Source of the DNA: Actinomycetota bacterium
Lineage (GTDB): Bacteria > Actinomycetota > Thermoleophilia > Gaiellales > Gaiellaceae
Assembly: GCA_013821525.1 (NCBI GenBank)
Contig: JACDGR010000125.1
Coordinates: 1 to 8,700, forward strand
Direction: 5' to 3'
Length of the DNA stretch: 8,700 nt
The notes beneath the pieces are model-generated. The model saw only the letters and a list, made by a program, of their open reading frames with translations. It was not told where the DNA came from and searched no databases. How positions within the stretch are numbered: the first letter of the stretch is position 1; each line of letters starts with the position of its first letter. The position numbers and the translations under genes are program-made. This document shows positions 6,672 through 8,700 of this stretch, one piece after another.

Positions 6672-7379
6672 ATGGCGAACGATCTCGCGAGGTGGCCTGG
6701 CGTGAACCGGCGTCAGCCGTCGCAGACCTCTCCGACCTGGGTCGTTCGCCATGCGCTCGCCCGGTGGCTGCAGGCGCAGGCCGAGGAGCTTGCCGCCGGC
6801 CCCTCCGTTCGGATCCTCGACGTCGGCTGCGGCGTCAAGCCGTACTACCCCTTCTTCGCAGCTGTCGCCTCCGAGTATGTCGGCGTCGACGTCGTCGCGA
6901 ACCCTGCCGCCGAGCTGCTCGGCCCGGTCGAGGCGCTACCGGTCGACGACGGGGCTTTCGACGTCGTGCTGTGCACGCAGGTTCTGGAGCATTGCGACAA
7001 CCCGGCGCAGGCAGTGCGAGAGCTGCGCAGGGTCACCGCGCCCGGCGGTCGCGTGCTCGCCTCGACGCACGGCGTGCAGGTCTACCACCCCTCGCCCAGG
7101 GACTACTGGCGGTGGACGCACGAGGGTCTCGGACGCATCTTCTCCGAGAACGGCGACTGGTCCGGCCTCGAGGTCATGCCGGGAGCCGGCACCGCCTCAG
7201 GGCTCGCGATGTTGCTGGGAACGTATGTGGAGATCGCGCTGCGACGCAGCGTCTTCGCCCGTCCGCCCGTGTGGGCTCTCAACCGTCTCGGCGCGGCGCT
7301 CGACGCGCGCTCGACGCAGCTCTCCCAACCCGTGCCGGGATCGCTGATCCCGAACTTCCACGTCGTCGCGCTGGTCTGA
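6672..7379 (+). CDS. Class I SAM-dependent methyltransferase (Methyltransf_11 type)
   Basis: The 235-residue soluble protein has a Rossmann-like SAM-binding core: motif I ILDVGCGVKPY (residues 48-58), the acidic end of strand 2 in YVGVD (Asp73), motif II/III around LPVDDGAFDVVLCTQVLEH (89-107), and LRRVTAPGGRVLAST as the post-core strand. A PRDYWRWT segment further on is often seen in methyltransferases of polysaccharide clusters. The acceptor is unknown; position next to a flippase suggests a glycan, lipid-linked sugar or related intermediate. The short N-terminal region WVVRHALARWLQAQAEEL forms the usual helix before motif I, so the ATG at 6672 is a good start. The stop overlaps the flippase start by one base (TGATG), giving translational coupling without a Shine-Dalgarno sequence. 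Confidence 0.88.
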   Translation: MANDLARWPGVNRRQPSQTSPTWVVRHALARWLQAQAEELAAGPSVRILDVGCGVKPYYPFFAAVASEYVGVDVVANPAAELLGPVEALPVDDGAFDVVLCTQVLEHCDNPAQAVRELRRVTAPGGRVLASTHGVQVYHPSPRDYWRWTHEGLGRIFSENGDWSGLEVMPGAGTASGLAMLLGTYVEIALRRSVFARPPVWALNRLGAALDARSTQLSQPVPGSLIPNFHVVALV

Positions 7380-8700
7380 TGCGCCTGCTCAGGCGCAACG
7401 CCCTCGGCGTCTACGCGGTGTACGCCGCGGCGATCGTCTCCGGGCTCGTGGTGACCCCCGTCGTCATCCACTCGATCGGAAAATCGGCATTCGGTGTATG
7501 GACGTTCATCGGGGCGGTGACGATCTACCTCTCGGTGCTCGACTTCGGCGTCGGTCCGTCGATCGTTCGCTTCGGCGCGGAAGCACGCGGGCGCGGCGCG
7601 ACACGCGATCTGAACGAGATTGCGTCGACCGGTCTCGCGATCTACGCAGCGATCGGGCTGATCACGCTGCCGATCGGGATCGGGCTCGCGGCGCTCGTCC
7701 CGCTCGTCAGTCCGAGTCATCTCGGCTGGGACGCGGCGATCGCGACGCTGCTCGTCGTCCTCTCGCTCGCCGCGCGGTTCCCGCTCGGCCTCTTCAACAA
7801 CCTGCTCGTCGCCCAGCAGCGGTGGGACTTGCAGAACCTTGCGAACTTCATCTCGACCGCTCTCTACGGTCTGCTCGTCGCGGTGTTGATGCCGCGCTAC
7901 GGCGGCCTCGTGCTGCTCGGTGCACTGACGCTCGGCACGACGTTGCTGCGCCTCGCGCTGCCGCTCCTCTGGCTCAAGCGGGAACTGCCCGAGCTACAGA
8001 TCCACAGGCGGTTCGTCTCGCGCGCGCGCCTGCGCGAGCTCTTGACGTTCAGCTCGTCGAACTTCCTCGTACACGTCGCGCAGAAGATCGTCTTCTCGAC
8101 GGACGTGATCGTCGTCGCGATCGTGCTCGGATCGAGCGAGACGGGCGTGTACTCGGTGCCGGCGAAGCTCTTTGCGCTCGCCTTCGGGATCGGCACCGCG
8201 GTCACCTCGCTGATGTTCCCCGCGTTCGCGGAGCTCGAAGGAGCCGGAGCAGGTGAGAGGCAGCGCCGGTTGCTGCTCTCGGGCTTGCGTGCGGGAACGG
8301 CGCTGATGCTGCTGCTCGCATTGCCGCTCCTGCTGATCCCGGATCTGCTGATTCGCGCCTGGATCCAGAAGCCCGGGTACGAGGGCGGCTACCCCGTGAT
8401 GTCGATTCTCGCGGCCGTGCTGCTGATCCACCAGCCGATCTACGTGCTGACCCAGTTCCTGATCGCACGTGCGCGCCAGCGCGAGGTTGCGATCGTCTCG
8501 ATCGTGACCACGCTCGCAAATCTCGGCCTGTCCTTCCTGCTCGCCTGGGTGTGGGGCATCTGGGGAGTTGCCGCTTCGACGCTCGTCACGGATGCTGCGG
8601 CGCTCGCCTACATCGTCCCGCGTTACGCAGCGCCGGCAGCCGGAACGACAGCCGGGGCGCTCTTCCGCGCGATCGCGCGCCCTGCGGCGCCGGCGATGGT
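7379..8700 (+). CDS. Wzx-like polysaccharide flippase, MOP superfamily (partial, C-terminus off the right edge)
   Basis: The frame is open from the ATG at 7379 to the window end, giving 440 codons and no stop. The N-terminus (RLLRRNALGVYAVYAAAIVSG) followed by TPVVIHSIGKSAFGVWTFIGA and YLSVLDFGVGPSIVRF is the classic opening of polysaccharide biosynthesis/flippase proteins: a long helix, the G...FG.W turn, then the D.G......R motif. Alternating hydrophobic segments continue, about twelve in the visible part, with STDVIVVAIVLGSSETGVYSV and then GTAVTSLMFPAFAEL starting the second half, as in Wzx/RfbX/MurJ-like MOP transporters. These flip undecaprenyl-linked oligosaccharides across the membrane. 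The usual length is about 420-500 residues, so only a short C-terminal part should be missing. It is coupled to the methyltransferase by TGATG, which suggests the methylated and flipped products belong to one pathway. Confidence 0.9.
   Translation, partial: MRLLRRNALGVYAVYAAAIVSGLVVTPVVIHSIGKSAFGVWTFIGAVTIYLSVLDFGVGPSIVRFGAEARGRGATRDLNEIASTGLAIYAAIGLITLPIGIGLAALVPLVSPSHLGWDAAIATLLVVLSLAARFPLGLFNNLLVAQQRWDLQNLANFISTALYGLLVAVLMPRYGGLVLLGALTLGTTLLRLALPLLWLKRELPELQIHRRFVSRARLRELLTFSSSNFLVHVAQKIVFSTDVIVVAIVLGSSETGVYSVPAKLFALAFGIGTAVTSLMFPAFAELEGAGAGERQRRLLLSGLRAGTALMLLLALPLLLIPDLLIRAWIQKPGYEGGYPVMSILAAVLLIHQPIYVLTQFLIARARQREVAIVSIVTTLANLGLSFLLAWVWGIWGVAASTLVTDAAALAYIVPRYAAPAAGTTAGALFRAIARPAAPAM

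Noticed and set aside
7498..8256. Plus-strand open frame of 252 codons, Arg-rich
   Set aside because: It is out of frame with the flippase, whose reading is unbroken from 7379 to the edge and carries family motifs.
1..8700. Search for CRISPR arrays, tRNA/rRNA genes, insertion sequences, phage or defence genes
   Set aside because: No spaced direct repeats, cloverleaf-like sequences, transposase motifs or terminal inverted repeats were noticed; all sizeable coding space is explained by glycan-related genes.

Overview
The window is GC-rich and tightly packed with genes. Codons ending in C or G dominate, and start codons mostly lack a Shine-Dalgarno sequence. Together with the GH92, GT2 and UDP-glucuronate-decarboxylase types present, this suggests a high-GC actinobacterial chromosome, possibly of the Thermoleophilia/Solirubrobacterales kind. 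That placement is inferred from style and cannot be proven from 8.7 kb.

Layout. Positions 1-994 (minus strand) hold the N-terminal 331 codons of a multi-spanning membrane protein resembling GT-C glycosyltransferases; it runs off the left edge. A 56-base divergent spacer follows. On the plus strand: a membrane-anchored GT2 glycosyltransferase of the polyprenyl-phosphate-sugar-synthase type (1051-1992); a secreted GH92 alpha-mannosidase (2032-4290, true start possibly 2008); a 284-base gap; a UDP-glucuronate decarboxylase/UDP-xylose synthase (4575-5516); a secreted clan GH-A glycoside hydrolase reminiscent of GH39/PslG (5516-6655); a class I SAM methyltransferase (6672-7379); and the first 440 codons of a Wzx-like polysaccharide flippase (7379 to the right edge).

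How it fits together. The window looks like part of a surface-glycan (exopolysaccharide or glycoconjugate) locus: nucleotide-sugar supply (UDP-xylose), lipid-linked sugar transfer (GT2 and GT-C), methylation, export (flippase), and two exported hydrolases that could trim or turn over the product. The polymer itself cannot be identified from this window.

The most notable regulatory structure is a recurring -10-like hexamer TACNNT lying 6-8 bases before the start of four transcription units (minus-strand gene at 994, GH92, decarboxylase, methyltransferase). This arrangement suggests leaderless transcripts. The two internal genes of these units are instead joined by one-base TGATG overlaps. In the GH92 case the hexamer points to an in-frame ATC at 2008 rather than to the GTG at 2032, which is worth checking. 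I see no RNA genes, CRISPR arrays, insertion sequences or phage genes.
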